Shown: positions 15,656-24,283 of the stretch, piece by piece
Position numbering within the stretch: position 1 is the first letter of the stretch
Layout of the letters: each line of letters begins with the position of its first letter
From: Acidobacteriaceae bacterium
GTDB lineage: Bacteria; Acidobacteriota; Terriglobia; Bryobacterales; Bryobacteraceae
DNA length: 40,804 bases
Assembly: GCA_903970405.1 (NCBI GenBank)
Contig: CAJCIT010000044.1
Location: 1 to 40,804, forward strand
Direction: 5' to 3'
Notes under the pieces: model-generated
The model's input: the letters and a program-made list of their open reading frames with translations, nothing else
Told to the model about the DNA's origin: nothing
Databases searched by the model: none
Made by a program: the position numbers and the translations under genes

Positions 15656-16580
15656 TTCGATAAACGGTGTGCGCGTTTTCCCAGGCGATCTGGCGAAAGA
15701 GAGCGGTGGAGGTGGATTTCTTCAGAACGGTCAGCGTTTCGCGGGCGACGCACTTGCCGGCCAGGCGGGCCGCGGCAGGATTGTTGGCCTGGGAAATGCC
15801 GCCGCCATGCCCGTCGGAGCAGGAGCAGTCGCTGCCGAACATCAGCTTGTCGCGATGGCGTGCCAGGAAGGCGGGAGTGAAATCGGGATCGCGAGAGAGC
15901 GCGTTGTTGCCCGAGTTGGCGGAGAGATCGGCGTAGAGGTTCGGGTAATCGGTCAGCAGACGATCCGTGAGGCCGCCGGGCTTAATGGGGCCTGAAGGGT
16001 AGGCGGACTGATTGGCATAGTCGGCGCTGATGTTGGCCCAGAAGGCATCGGCATGGCCGACGAAGCGGGTTTTCGGGTAGGCTTTTAGCATCGCTTCCAG
16101 ATTCTTGAAGGGCGTGCTGAAGACTCCTTCGCCGTCGTAGTGAGGCACCTCCTGGAAGTGGATCAGGATGGGGACGTTCAGTTCCCCGGCGAGTGCATAA
16201 AGACGCTGGAGCTCAGGACCATCGGAAGCGACGTGAGCCTTGATTTCACCCAGGCCGATGGCGCCGCTCTTAACGGCATCGGTCAGCAACCGCACGGCCT
16301 CGGGCTTCGTGGGATCGGCGCTTGCCGACCAGACGAAACGGCGCGGAGATGAGTCCTGGGTGGCGTGGAGTTGATCCAACGCGTTGACGCCGGTGAGGAG
16401 GACGGCATTCGAGACGCCGCATCCGTCCAGGTGAGCGGTATTGGCCTGAGGCGTCTTTCGCAAGTGAAAGTGAATATCGATGACCGGGCCGCCCCACGGA
16501 TTCTCCGGCTGAGCCCCAACGGTGGAGGCTGCGGCGGCAGCGGCGAGACTTCCCAGAAAGTGGCGGCGATGGATGGTCAT
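15633..16580 (-). CDS. Tat-exported amidohydrolase-family metal hydrolase
   Basis: A 315-residue TIM-barrel hydrolase of the amidohydrolase 2 type. It begins with a twin-arginine signal (IHRRHFLGSLAAAAAAS). The metal site starts with IDIHFHL (His37 and His39), continues with PILIHFQEVPH and RFVGHAD, and ends with LMFGSDCS, giving the usual His, His, His, His, Asp set. Members hydrolyse lactones or decarboxylate small aromatic and sugar-derived acids; the substrate here is not evident. Its 3' end overlaps that of the aldehyde dehydrogenase gene by 23 bases, tail to tail. It follows the GH95 fucosidase gene by 42 bases on the same strand. A lactone hydrolase acting on fucose-derived lactone is possible but unproven. 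Confidence 0.82.
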   Translation of the reverse strand: MTIHRRHFLGSLAAAAAASTVGAQPENPWGGPVIDIHFHLRKTPQANTAHLDGCGVSNAVLLTGVNALDQLHATQDSSPRRFVWSASADPTKPEAVRLLTDAVKSGAIGLGEIKAHVASDGPELQRLYALAGELNVPILIHFQEVPHYDGEGVFSTPFKNLEAMLKAYPKTRFVGHADAFWANISADYANQSAYPSGPIKPGGLTDRLLTDYPNLYADLSANSGNNALSRDPDFTPAFLARHRDKLMFGSDCSCSDGHGGGISQANNPAAARLAGKCVARETLTVLKKSTSTALFRQIAWENAHTVYRITSSTLS

Positions 16581-16622
16581 AGAGCCTTTCGCGCTTAGGA
16601 GCGCCCTAACATGGTACGCCGT

Positions 16623-19100
16623 TCACGCGAAGGAGATCACGTAGGTAGCTCGGCCTTCCAGAGGAACCACGGCAACGCCGCCATCGCGGAAGCCGGGCTT
16701 GACGCCGGTTGTCGCGCTTTGTTTGCGCACTGCGCTAATGGACTGGTTGCGCGGTGGACGAAGGAGGAACTCCCCTGCGCGCTGCGCCGTGACCACGGCC
16801 GTGATGGCGCGTCCATTCTTCCATTCGATCGAAACTTCGAGGCCGCCCCGGGCACGAAGGCCGCTGACGCTTCCCGTCGGCCAGGCTTTGGGAAGCGCAG
16901 GCAAGAACGCGATTTCGGGTTCGTGGCTTTGCAACAGCATTTCTGCCATTGAGGCCGTGGCGCCGAAGTTCCCATCGATTTGAAAGATGGAGCCGTTGCC
17001 GGCTGGATGAGTGTCGAACAAGTTGGGGCCGGTGCTGTGCTTCATGAGCATGGTCAGGGATTCGTTGGCTTTGTCGCCATCCAAAAGGCGCGCCCACAGG
17101 CCGATGGCCCAGGCGCGGCTCCAACCCGTGTAGGCGCCGCCGGCGGCGAGACGGCGCTCCAACGAAACACGGGCGGCGTTGGCCAGATCGGGAGTCTTAT
17201 TCAACGTCAGTTCACCGCCCGGATAAACGGGATAGAGGTGCGACATGTGACGCTGGCCGGGCTCCGATTCGTCGAAATCGACTGACCATTCCTGGAGTTG
17301 ACCGTGCTTGCCAATCCGGTAGGGAATCAGCCGGGGGAGGACGGCCGCGCATTTCTGTTGCATGTCCCGGTCGGTAGAGAGAATCTTGGCGGCGGCAATG
17401 CAATTCGAGAAGAGTTCGCGGACCAGGGCCATATCGAACGTGCAGCCGGAACTGACCTCCGCGTGTTTTCCCTCCGGCGTCAGAAAAGAATTTTCAGTGG
17501 AGACGGAGGGGCAAGTGGTGAGGCGGCCCTGCGAATCTTCGATGAGCCATCCCAGGCAAAATTGAGCGCAACTCTTCATGAGCGGATAAGCGGTTTCCGC
17601 GAGGAACGCGCGATCGTTCGTGAAGCGGTAATGTTCCCATAGATGCTGACAGAACCAGGGCGCGCTGAAGGCGAAATTAGCCCAGGTGGGTGAGCCGCTG
17701 CCCTGCCCGACCGGCGCTGACTGACGCCAGAGATCCACATTGTGATGGCTGACCCATCCGTCAAGGCCGTAATTCACGCGAGCCGTCTCCGCGCCGTTTT
17801 TCGCCAGGCCGCGAATGAGATCGAAGAGAGGGGCGTGGCATTCGGAGAGATTGCAAGTCTCGGCCAGCCAGTAGTTCATCTGGACGTTGATATTGGCCGT
17901 CCAGTTGGAACTCCACGGCGGACGGATTTCGTGGCTCCAGATGCCTTGCAGGTTAGCGGGCTGCGAGCCCGGGCGGGAGCTGGAGATCAGCAGGTAACGG
18001 CCATAGTTGAAGTAGAGCGCGAGGAGACCGGGGTCCGCGGACTCGCCCACCGCGGCAAGCGCGGCATCGGTGGGCAGGCTGGTTTGGCCATTGGGTTGGC
18101 CGATCTTCAGAGAAACGCGTTTGTAGAGGCGCTGAAAGTCCTCGATGTGCGCTTCACGCAGTGAGGCGTAGCTCTTGCCCGCCGAGGCGTCGAGCGTCTT
18201 CCGGCATTGCACGGCGAGAGTTTCTGGCGGTGTGTCGGGCATTTGATCGAAGCCGCGGAAGCCCGTGGCGGCGGCGAAAAGAAGCGTGACGGAATCGGCG
18301 CCTTTGATTATGAGTTCGGTCGGCGTGGGCTCGACGGAGCCGCCGGCGGGGATGACGCGGACTTCGGTTGAGAAGTACATGCCTTTCCCCGGCGCCGTGT
18401 CGTAGATCACAGGATTCGGCGTGCGGATATAGTTGGGGTCGACATGGGCGGGAACCTTGCCGGTCAGACGAATGCCGTTTCGGTGGACGGCGATCTCGGG
18501 ATTGGGGTGCGGAGTATCCAGCGCCACGGAAAAAGAGAGCGCGCCGGGAGCATTCGCGGTGAGGTGGACGACCAGGAGCAGGTCAGGGAACGAGATGAAG
18601 GACTGGCGCACAAAAACAAGGCCGCCCGCTTTGTACTGGAGGGTGTTCGTTGCGGTTTCGAGGTTCAGTTCGCGGCGATAGGTGTCCGCCTCAGCCGAGT
18701 GCGAAAAGTGGAGGCGCAGATCGGCCATGGGCTGGTAACTCTCGTTATACGGGCCTTGCATCTTCTTCGCGGCTTCCCCGGCGGCGACATAGTTCTTGTC
18801 CTCAAGAACGAGGCGGCGGACTTCGGGGAGGATCTCCTTCGCGCGAGGATTGTTCCATTCGCGGGGCGAGCCGGACCAGAGGGTGTCGGCATTGAGCTGG
18901 AAGCGCTCCGATTCGACGCCGCCGAAAACCATGGCGCCGAGAGTGCCGTTACCAAGCGGGAGAGCATCGGTCCATTGTTGGGACGGCGACCGGTAACTGA
19001 GAGTGTGGGAGAGGCTTGAGTCCGGAGTGGCGGCCCGCAGATGGGCGGCTGCGAGCGTCAGTGGAACAGAGGCCAGGAAGTCGCGGCGGGAGGGCGGCAT
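16623..19100 (-). CDS. GH95 alpha-L-fucosidase (or galactosidase), Tat-exported
   Basis: An 825-residue glycoside hydrolase of family 95. I start at the ATG at 19100, giving the twin-arginine signal PPSRRDFLASVPLTLAAAH; the longer open frame would overlap the cupin gene. The family opening WTDALPLGNGTLGAMVFGG (about 43-61) and LNADTLWSG follow. The active-site residues known from bifidobacterial AfcA are all present: Asn403 and Asn405 in ANINVQMNYW, the general acid Glu536 in PSVSTENSF, and Asp709 in FQIDGNFG. Family members are inverting enzymes that cut alpha-1,2-linked L-fucose or L-galactose from plant or mucin glycans. The protein should act in the periplasm or outside the cell. A cupin gene precedes it by 46 bases and an amidohydrolase gene follows it, which suggests a small glycan-degrading unit. 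Confidence 0.92.
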   Translation of the reverse strand: MPPSRRDFLASVPLTLAAAHLRAATPDSSLSHTLSYRSPSQQWTDALPLGNGTLGAMVFGGVESERFQLNADTLWSGSPREWNNPRAKEILPEVRRLVLEDKNYVAAGEAAKKMQGPYNESYQPMADLRLHFSHSAEADTYRRELNLETATNTLQYKAGGLVFVRQSFISFPDLLLVVHLTANAPGALSFSVALDTPHPNPEIAVHRNGIRLTGKVPAHVDPNYIRTPNPVIYDTAPGKGMYFSTEVRVIPAGGSVEPTPTELIIKGADSVTLLFAAATGFRGFDQMPDTPPETLAVQCRKTLDASAGKSYASLREAHIEDFQRLYKRVSLKIGQPNGQTSLPTDAALAAVGESADPGLLALYFNYGRYLLISSSRPGSQPANLQGIWSHEIRPPWSSNWTANINVQMNYWLAETCNLSECHAPLFDLIRGLAKNGAETARVNYGLDGWVSHHNVDLWRQSAPVGQGSGSPTWANFAFSAPWFCQHLWEHYRFTNDRAFLAETAYPLMKSCAQFCLGWLIEDSQGRLTTCPSVSTENSFLTPEGKHAEVSSGCTFDMALVRELFSNCIAAAKILSTDRDMQQKCAAVLPRLIPYRIGKHGQLQEWSVDFDESEPGQRHMSHLYPVYPGGELTLNKTPDLANAARVSLERRLAAGGAYTGWSRAWAIGLWARLLDGDKANESLTMLMKHSTGPNLFDTHPAGNGSIFQIDGNFGATASMAEMLLQSHEPEIAFLPALPKAWPTGSVSGLRARGGLEVSIEWKNGRAITAVVTAQRAGEFLLRPPRNQSISAVRKQSATTGVKPGFRDGGVAVVPLEGRATYVISFA

Positions 19101-19146
19101 GAAAAGAGCATACACACTCAGGACCGCGCGAGCTCGCGGTGGCAAG

Positions 19147-19509
19147 TTAGATTTGTACGCCGTTTGGAGCGGTGAAGCCGGCGTCTTGGACATTGCCGGT
19201 GTTTCTGGTGGCGGCTGGTTCGAAGAGTAATACCTCGGCTTCTTCATCGGCTGCGGTGCGGTGTTCTACGCCACGTGGGACGACGATCGCTTCGCCGGGC
19301 CCGAGGTCGGCAATGCGGTCACGGAACTCGACGCGGAAACGGCCGCGCCAGACCAGGAAGAACTCGTCTTCGTGGTCGTGATGGTGCCACGGAAACTCGC
19401 CCTGCACCTTGACGAGCTTCACCTCCTGGCCGTTCAGTTGGGCGATGACTTTGGGACGCCACTGCTCCGTGAAGAGAGAGAACTTTTCGGGAAGAGAGAT
19501 GGGCTGCAT
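19147..19509 (-). CDS. cupin-domain protein
   Basis: A 120-residue single-domain cupin. The first cupin motif is PWHHHDHEDEFFLVWRGRF, with three metal-binding histidines and a Glu, and the second is DLGPGEAIVVPRGVEHRTAA, with the fourth His. This is the size of sugar-isomerase or mannose-6-phosphate-isomerase-like cupins, which fold as a beta barrel around one divalent metal. It has no signal peptide, so it is cytoplasmic. It lies between the ADOP permease and the GH95 fucosidase genes on the same strand. A role in handling the released sugar would fit but is not shown. Confidence 0.86.
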   Translation of the reverse strand: MQPISLPEKFSLFTEQWRPKVIAQLNGQEVKLVKVQGEFPWHHHDHEDEFFLVWRGRFRVEFRDRIADLGPGEAIVVPRGVEHRTAADEEAEVLLFEPAATRNTGNVQDAGFTAPNGVQI

Positions 19510-19540
19510 AGTTCCATTTTGCGTTGTCTTCCGGAAACCG

Positions 19541-21937
19541 TCACTCCTGACGCAGAGCTTCCATGGGATCGATGCGGGAGGCTCGCCACGCCGGCAGAAA
19601 GCTCGCCAACATGGCAGCGGCGATCAAGAGGAGCAGGGCAATGCCATAGGTCAGCGGATCGACGGCCGTCACATTGAAAAGGAGCGAGCGCAACAAACGC
19701 GTGGCGGCGAAGGCGCCGATGAGACCGATGACGCTGCCGAGGGCAGCGAGGCGAAGGGCCTGAACAAGGATCATACGCAGGACGCCTGAGCGTTCGGCGC
19801 CCAGCGCCATACGAAGGCCGACCTCGGCCGAACGCTGGACCACGGTGTAAGACATCACCGCATAGATACCGATGAGGGCAAGCGTGAGGGCGAGCCCGGC
19901 AAAGCCCGAGAGCAGGATGCTGGTGAAGCGAGGTGAGGCCACAACGTCGGACGCCTCGCCAGCCAGCGTATTGAAGCGGATGGCCGCCTGCGGGTTAAGG
20001 CCGTGAACGATGCGGCGAACGGATTCGATCCGGTCCTCTGGCGCGCCGGCGGTTTTTGCCAGAAGCGTCAGACCGATTCTCGGGTGCTGCAATGCCGGCA
20101 CGTACAGTTCGGCGGTGACCGGAAGTGCGGGCCCATCCATGTGAGCGTTATGCACGACACCGATGACGGTCATCCAGTTCGAGGAATATTGGTCGAGTCC
20201 GCACAAAATTTTATGGCCGACCGGATCGCGGTGCGGGAAGGCCGAGCGAGCCAAAGATTCGCTGATGACCGCGACGGGCGGCGAATTGAGCGTATCTGTC
20301 TCCGCAAAATCGCGCCCGGCCGTCAGCCGCATTCCGAGAGTCTGGAAATATCCGGTGGAAGCGACAGTAAAGCCGGCCTGGGGTGAACTTACTGTGAAGT
20401 CGCTCATGCTCTGGCCATCGACAATATAGGAGCCGCTGGGGTGATTCCCGCCAGGGATGCTATTGGTAAGCGCCGCTGCCTGGACGCCTGGAATCTGCGC
20501 GACTCCTGCCTGGAGCTGGCTGAAGAAGAATTCCGTAACGTGGCGCTGGTCGTTCTCGCCCGCGTCAGTAGGGTTGATCTCGGCAGTCAGGATGTTATCG
20601 GTTTGGAAGCCGAGGTCAACCCGGAGAAGCGATGAAAGGCTGCGCAGAACCAAGCCAGCCGAAATCAGCAGGACCACGCAAAGCGCAATCTCCGTTACCA
20701 CAAAGCTCTGACGGAGCCGGGCCCCGAAACCGCCGGCCACGACTCGAGTGCTGCCTTGGCGCAGCGCATCGGCGGGATCGGTACGGGAGACGCGCCAAGC
20801 AGGAACCAACCCGAAGAGAAGAGTGGCTAGCGCCGACAAGCCGAAAGTGAACGCCAGTACCACCGGGTCAATGGAGGCTTCGTCCAAGCGCGGCACGTCT
20901 TTCGGCGCCAATGCGACCAAGCCCGCCACACCCCAGTTCGCGAGCAGCAATCCGGCCAAGCCGGCTGCAAACGCGATCAGGATGCTCTCCAAAAAGAGTT
21001 GCCCGACAATCTGCGGACGGCTTGCCCCAACCGCCGCCCGAACGGCAATCTCGCGGGTTCGGGCGGTGGCCTTCGCCAGCAGAAGGTTCGCGACATTGGC
21101 GCAGGCGATGAGCAATACCAGGCCCACGGCGCCCAGCAACACGTAAAGACCCATGCCCACTTTGCGCACCGTGTATTGCTGAAGCAGGGTGACAGCAGCG
21201 CTCTTGTCCTTATTCGACTCGGGATAGGCTTGTTCCAAGCGCGCCGCGATGGTTGTCAGTTGAGCTTGCGCCTGTTGCAGCGAAACTCCCGGCTTTAGAC
21301 GGCCGACAACCCGGTAATTGCCCGCCGAACGGGAACCAAGGTCAGGATCGAGGGAGGTGGGCGCCCAGACGTCGGTCTTTCCGGGAAAGCGGAAGCCGGC
21401 GGGCAACACACCGACGATTGGGAAAACAGTATCCAGCGCGCGAACGGTCTGGTGGCCGTCGGGAGTCTTGCCGGCGAAGTGCCGGCGCCAAAAAGTCTCG
21501 CTGACCACCACCACGGCAGGCGCGCCTTTGCGCTGGTCCCCGTCATTCAAGAGCCGGCCCATTGCGGACGCCGCTCCCGTCGCTTCAAAAAAGCCGTTTG
21601 AGACGACGGAGACAGAAGCATATTCGGCTTGGCCGCCGGCCGACACGCTGGTTTCCCCTTCGTTGTATCGGGCCATCGCGGAGAAAGCGGTGCTCTGGTC
21701 GTGCCAATCTTGAAAATCGGGACCGGAAACCGGGCCGAAGCGGCCGCCATTCTTCCAGGCGGAGGTCAGAGCCACGATCCGATCGGGTTCGTGGAAACGA
21801 AGGGGACGGAGCAGAACGCCATTCACGACGCTGAAGATGGCCGTATTCGCGCCGATCCCGAGCGCGAGAACGATGACAACCAGGAGCGTGAATCCCGGCG
21901 TCCTGAGAAGAGAACGGATGGCAACTCGGAGGCCCAT
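19541..21937 (-). CDS. ADOP-type ABC transporter permease (duplicated MacB/FtsX)
   Basis: A 798-residue protein with the full double-module structure of acidobacterial duplicated orphan permeases. The first module begins with RSLLRTPGFTLLVVIVLALG and a periplasmic MacB-type domain, then an FtsX block including LLIACANVANLLLAKATART and REIAVRAAVGAS. A second periplasmic domain and FtsX block follow, with the repeat motif AEVGLRMALGAE near residue 720 and a final helix pair ending in RASRIDPMEALRQE. Related MacB proteins move toxins, peptides or lipoproteins across the envelope with an ABC ATPase. Here no ATPase gene is adjacent, as the family name implies. Many relatives have a PadR regulator gene upstream; this copy does not, having cutA 120 bases upstream on the same strand. 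The substrate is unknown. Confidence 0.93.
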   Translation of the reverse strand: MGLRVAIRSLLRTPGFTLLVVIVLALGIGANTAIFSVVNGVLLRPLRFHEPDRIVALTSAWKNGGRFGPVSGPDFQDWHDQSTAFSAMARYNEGETSVSAGGQAEYASVSVVSNGFFEATGAASAMGRLLNDGDQRKGAPAVVVVSETFWRRHFAGKTPDGHQTVRALDTVFPIVGVLPAGFRFPGKTDVWAPTSLDPDLGSRSAGNYRVVGRLKPGVSLQQAQAQLTTIAARLEQAYPESNKDKSAAVTLLQQYTVRKVGMGLYVLLGAVGLVLLIACANVANLLLAKATARTREIAVRAAVGASRPQIVGQLFLESILIAFAAGLAGLLLANWGVAGLVALAPKDVPRLDEASIDPVVLAFTFGLSALATLLFGLVPAWRVSRTDPADALRQGSTRVVAGGFGARLRQSFVVTEIALCVVLLISAGLVLRSLSSLLRVDLGFQTDNILTAEINPTDAGENDQRHVTEFFFSQLQAGVAQIPGVQAAALTNSIPGGNHPSGSYIVDGQSMSDFTVSSPQAGFTVASTGYFQTLGMRLTAGRDFAETDTLNSPPVAVISESLARSAFPHRDPVGHKILCGLDQYSSNWMTVIGVVHNAHMDGPALPVTAELYVPALQHPRIGLTLLAKTAGAPEDRIESVRRIVHGLNPQAAIRFNTLAGEASDVVASPRFTSILLSGFAGLALTLALIGIYAVMSYTVVQRSAEVGLRMALGAERSGVLRMILVQALRLAALGSVIGLIGAFAATRLLRSLLFNVTAVDPLTYGIALLLLIAAAMLASFLPAWRASRIDPMEALRQE

Positions 21938-22016
21938 GGAGGAAGCTTGTGCAAGCGGAGCGCCAGGATTAAGTCATTGATATAGCGGGAGATGTGCGGC
22001 GCGCCACCCAGCACGA

Positions 22017-22035
22017 ATGTCCGGATTCGGGACAT
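22017..22035. promoter_or_regulatory. small inverted repeat upstream of the ADOP gene
   Basis: ATGTCC-GGATTCG-GGACAT has 6-bp arms with a 7-base spacer and lies about 80 bases before the ADOP start codon, between cutA and ADOP. It is of the size of a dimeric-regulator operator. No nearby regulator gene supports this, so confidence is low. Confidence 0.3.
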
Positions 22036-22057
22036 CGAAGTCCAACTGCGCTTCACT

Positions 22058-22384
22058 TCAGACTTGTGCGTGAAGCCAGGCGAGATAGGGTTCGGAGCCA
22101 TCGCCTACAGAGAGAGCGATAACCTCGGGGACGTCGTAGCTATGGAGTTCAAGGATGCGGGCCTGTAGCGCCGGGAGACGTTCGGGGGAGGTCTTGATGA
22201 GGAGGAGAGACTCGTTTGCGGTCTCGACCGCGCCGTTCCAACGGTAAATGCTTTCGACGCCTGGGATGATGTTGACGCAGGCGGCGAGGCGGCCCTCAAT
22301 CAGACTTCGGGCAATCCGGCGGGCTTCCTCCAGCGAAGAACAAGTACAAAGGACGACGAAAGCGAGCGGCGATGAGTTGTTCAT
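22058..22384 (-). CDS. cutA: CutA1 divalent-cation tolerance protein
   Basis: A 108-residue protein of the expected length for CutA1. The family motifs are present in order: FVVLCTCSSLEEARRIARSL, ACVNIIPGVESIYRWNG, ESLLLIKTSPERLPALQARI and ELHSYDVPEVIAL, ending with YLAWL. CutA1 forms a very stable ferredoxin-like trimer linked to copper and divalent metal tolerance, though its biochemical role is still debated. It is cytoplasmic. The gene is first in a leftward run with the ADOP permease and is divergent from the FtsB-like gene, with a 48-base gap. No metal-responsive site was recognised there. Confidence 0.93.
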   Translation of the reverse strand: MNNSSPLAFVVLCTCSSLEEARRIARSLIEGRLAACVNIIPGVESIYRWNGAVETANESLLLIKTSPERLPALQARILELHSYDVPEVIALSVGDGSEPYLAWLHAQV

Positions 22385-22432
22385 TACAACAAATATTCCT
22401 GGAAATGTTTTCGTATTTGCGCAGTCAAACTA

Positions 22433-22813
22433 TTGAATATCGACGCGCGGCGGCGATTCCGCTGGACGCCGAAGGCCGTGCCGGATTATAAAAATAGAGT
22501 AGGGAAGTTAAAGCTTTTGTTAACACAAATCATCCGTCCGGTTATAGTGGCTTTTGCGTTCCTGACGTGTGTCGCCTATGCCACCATTGTGCTGCGAGGA
22601 CCGCAAGGTCTCACGGCGCTCAATGAGAAGCGGGCGCTGGCGCGAGCGCTTGAGGCGCAAAATGCCGATTTGCGTCACGAGGTGGAGGCGAAAAGCAAGC
22701 GGGTGGAGAAGTTGCAGAACGATCCGGAAACCGAGATCCGAAGGCGGTTGGGCGTGCAGAAGGTGGACGAAACAACCTTCAAGCCCGTAACGCCGACACC
22801 CACGGCGCAGTAG
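22433..22813 (+). CDS. FtsB/DivIC-like septum formation protein
   Basis: A 126-residue protein as read from a TTG at 22433. It has a basic N-terminus, one membrane helix (IIRPVIVAFAFLTCVAYATI), then a coiled coil with heptad spacing (ALNEKRALARALEAQNADLR and on to about residue 105) and a short Pro/Thr tail. This is the layout of bitopic divisome proteins FtsB and DivIC, which place their coiled coil in the periplasm and pair with FtsL/FtsQ. The true start is uncertain: a later TTG (residue 29) has AGGGAAG in front and would give a more typical length. It is followed by a TPR gene and an ABC exporter, not by other division genes. Confidence 0.72.
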   Translation: MNIDARRRFRWTPKAVPDYKNRVGKLKLLLTQIIRPVIVAFAFLTCVAYATIVLRGPQGLTALNEKRALARALEAQNADLRHEVEAKSKRVEKLQNDPETEIRRRLGVQKVDETTFKPVTPTPTAQ

Positions 22814-22882
22814 GCGCCGGCACATTGTCCCGGAAGCCCCGGTAAGGGCGGCTCGAACGGCGACGTTTGCCACAATGCAGTT

Positions 22883-23200
22883 ATGGCGACGAACCGTCTT
22901 CAGATTCTTCAGCAGATGTTAGACCAAGATCCGGACAACAGTTTCGCCCGCTACGGCCTAGCTATGGAATACGCGAACTCGGGGAGACTGGATGAGGCCA
23001 TCGCCGAGTATCGAACGTTGCTCGCGAAGGATGAAAATTACGCGGCGGCGTATTTTCATGGGGGCCAGACGCTTGAAAAGCTGGGCCAGATCGAGGAAGC
23101 GCGGGAGATCTATGAAAAAGGCATTGAAGTGACCGCGCGTAAGGGTGACGCGCACACCCGTGCTGAAATCGAAGCCGCCCTCAATCTGCTTCCGGTTTAG
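22883..23200 (+). CDS. small TPR protein
   Basis: A 105-residue cytoplasmic protein made of about two and a half tetratricopeptide repeats: NSFARYGLAMEYANSGRLDE, NYAAAYFHGGQTLEKLGQIE and GDAHTRAEIEAALNLL. TPRs are helix pairs that bind partner proteins. There is no signal peptide and no other domain. No ribosome binding site is evident before the ATG. It sits between the FtsB-like gene and the ABC exporter pair, all on the plus strand. The partner is unknown. Confidence 0.8.
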   Translation: MATNRLQILQQMLDQDPDNSFARYGLAMEYANSGRLDEAIAEYRTLLAKDENYAAAYFHGGQTLEKLGQIEEAREIYEKGIEVTARKGDAHTRAEIEAALNLLPV

Positions 23201-23272
23201 GAATCTCCATGAGCTGGTTTCGCAAACGAAATCGGCGATGCGACCGTTGCGGCTTTTGCTATGTTGGCGGGA

Positions 23273-24283
23273 ATGGCCGACGAACCAGCACCTCACATAG
23301 CAGTAACTTCGCCGCCGCCGGATGACGCTGCCATTGTCGTTCAAGACCTGGTGAAGACTTATCCGAAAGGTCCTCGCGCTTTGGACGGCCTTTCGTTTTC
23401 CGTGCATACGGGAACAATCTTCGGTCTGCTGGGGCCGAACGGCGCGGGAAAATCGACCGCCATCAAGATCTTGACAACGCTGTCGCGGCCGGACTCAGGC
23501 AGCGCATTCGTGGCCGGGTTCGACGTGCTAAAGCAGCCTCAGAACGTCCGCCTGTCCATCGGCTGCGTGTCTCAGAAATCCGGGGTCGATATGGAATCGA
23601 CGGGACGGGAGAACCTGGCCTTGCAGGGGCGGCTTTACGGGCTGAAGGGCAGCGCCCTGACGTCGCGCATCGAGGAGTTGCTGGAGCGATTTCACCTGAC
23701 CGCGTCGGCCGATCGAGTGGCGCGGACATTTTCGGGCGGCATGCAGAGAAAACTTGATGTCGCCATGGGGTTGATTCACCGGCCCAAGGTGCTGTTCCTC
23801 GATGAGCCGACGACGGGGCTGGACCCTGAGGCGCGGGCGGAACTGTGGACAGAGATTGGGCGGCTGGCGGAGGAAGGACTCACGATTCTGCTCACCACGC
23901 ACTACCTGGAGGAGGCCGACCGCCTGGCTGAACGGCTGGCCATTATAGACCGCGGCAGGCTGGTGGCGGAGGGCTCGCCGGATCGATTGAAGTCTGAGCT
24001 GCGGGGCGATTCGATCACCATCGACTTGTTTGAAGCTGCCTCGGAACAGAGCATCAAAGCAGCGGCGGCCCGGGCGATTCAGATCACGGAGGTTCGCTTG
24101 GACGGCTTACAAGTGCATGCGCGCGCAGCCCATGGCGCCAGCGCTCTGCCCGCGTTGCTGGCCGCACTGGAGGCGGAGGGCGTGAAGGCGGCGTCTGTGA
24201 AACTGGCGCGCCCTTCACTCGATGACGTCTACCTGCGTCACACCGGACGCACATTTGAGGAAGCCGAGAAAGGAAGCGCCTGA
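23273..24283 (+). CDS. ABC transporter ATP-binding protein, DrrA type
   Basis: A 336-residue ATPase. I start at the ATG at 23273 (GCGGGA just upstream); an ATG four codons earlier is also possible. Motifs: Walker A GPNGAGKST (54-62), Q-loop in CVSQKSGVD, signature SGGMQ (154-158), Walker B LFLDEPTTGLDP (174-185) and H-loop in LLTTHYLEEAD. After residue 225 comes a C-terminal extension ending SVKLARPSLDDVYLRHTGRT, the hallmark of the daunorubicin-resistance DrrA group, which powers export of drugs, lipids or polysaccharides through an ABC-2 permease. The permease gene starts in the last base of the stop codon (TGATG), so the two are translationally coupled. The exported compound is unknown. 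Confidence 0.93.
   Translation: MADEPAPHIAVTSPPPDDAAIVVQDLVKTYPKGPRALDGLSFSVHTGTIFGLLGPNGAGKSTAIKILTTLSRPDSGSAFVAGFDVLKQPQNVRLSIGCVSQKSGVDMESTGRENLALQGRLYGLKGSALTSRIEELLERFHLTASADRVARTFSGGMQRKLDVAMGLIHRPKVLFLDEPTTGLDPEARAELWTEIGRLAEEGLTILLTTHYLEEADRLAERLAIIDRGRLVAEGSPDRLKSELRGDSITIDLFEAASEQSIKAAAARAIQITEVRLDGLQVHARAAHGASALPALLAALEAEGVKAASVKLARPSLDDVYLRHTGRTFEEAEKGSA

Noticed and set aside
23209-23325. 38-codon frame beginning MSWFRKRN with a CDRCGFC motif, resembling an AccD-type zinc ribbon start
   Set aside because: It stops soon inside the ABC ATPase gene, has only one CxxC pair and no ribosome binding site; chance or a tiny remnant.
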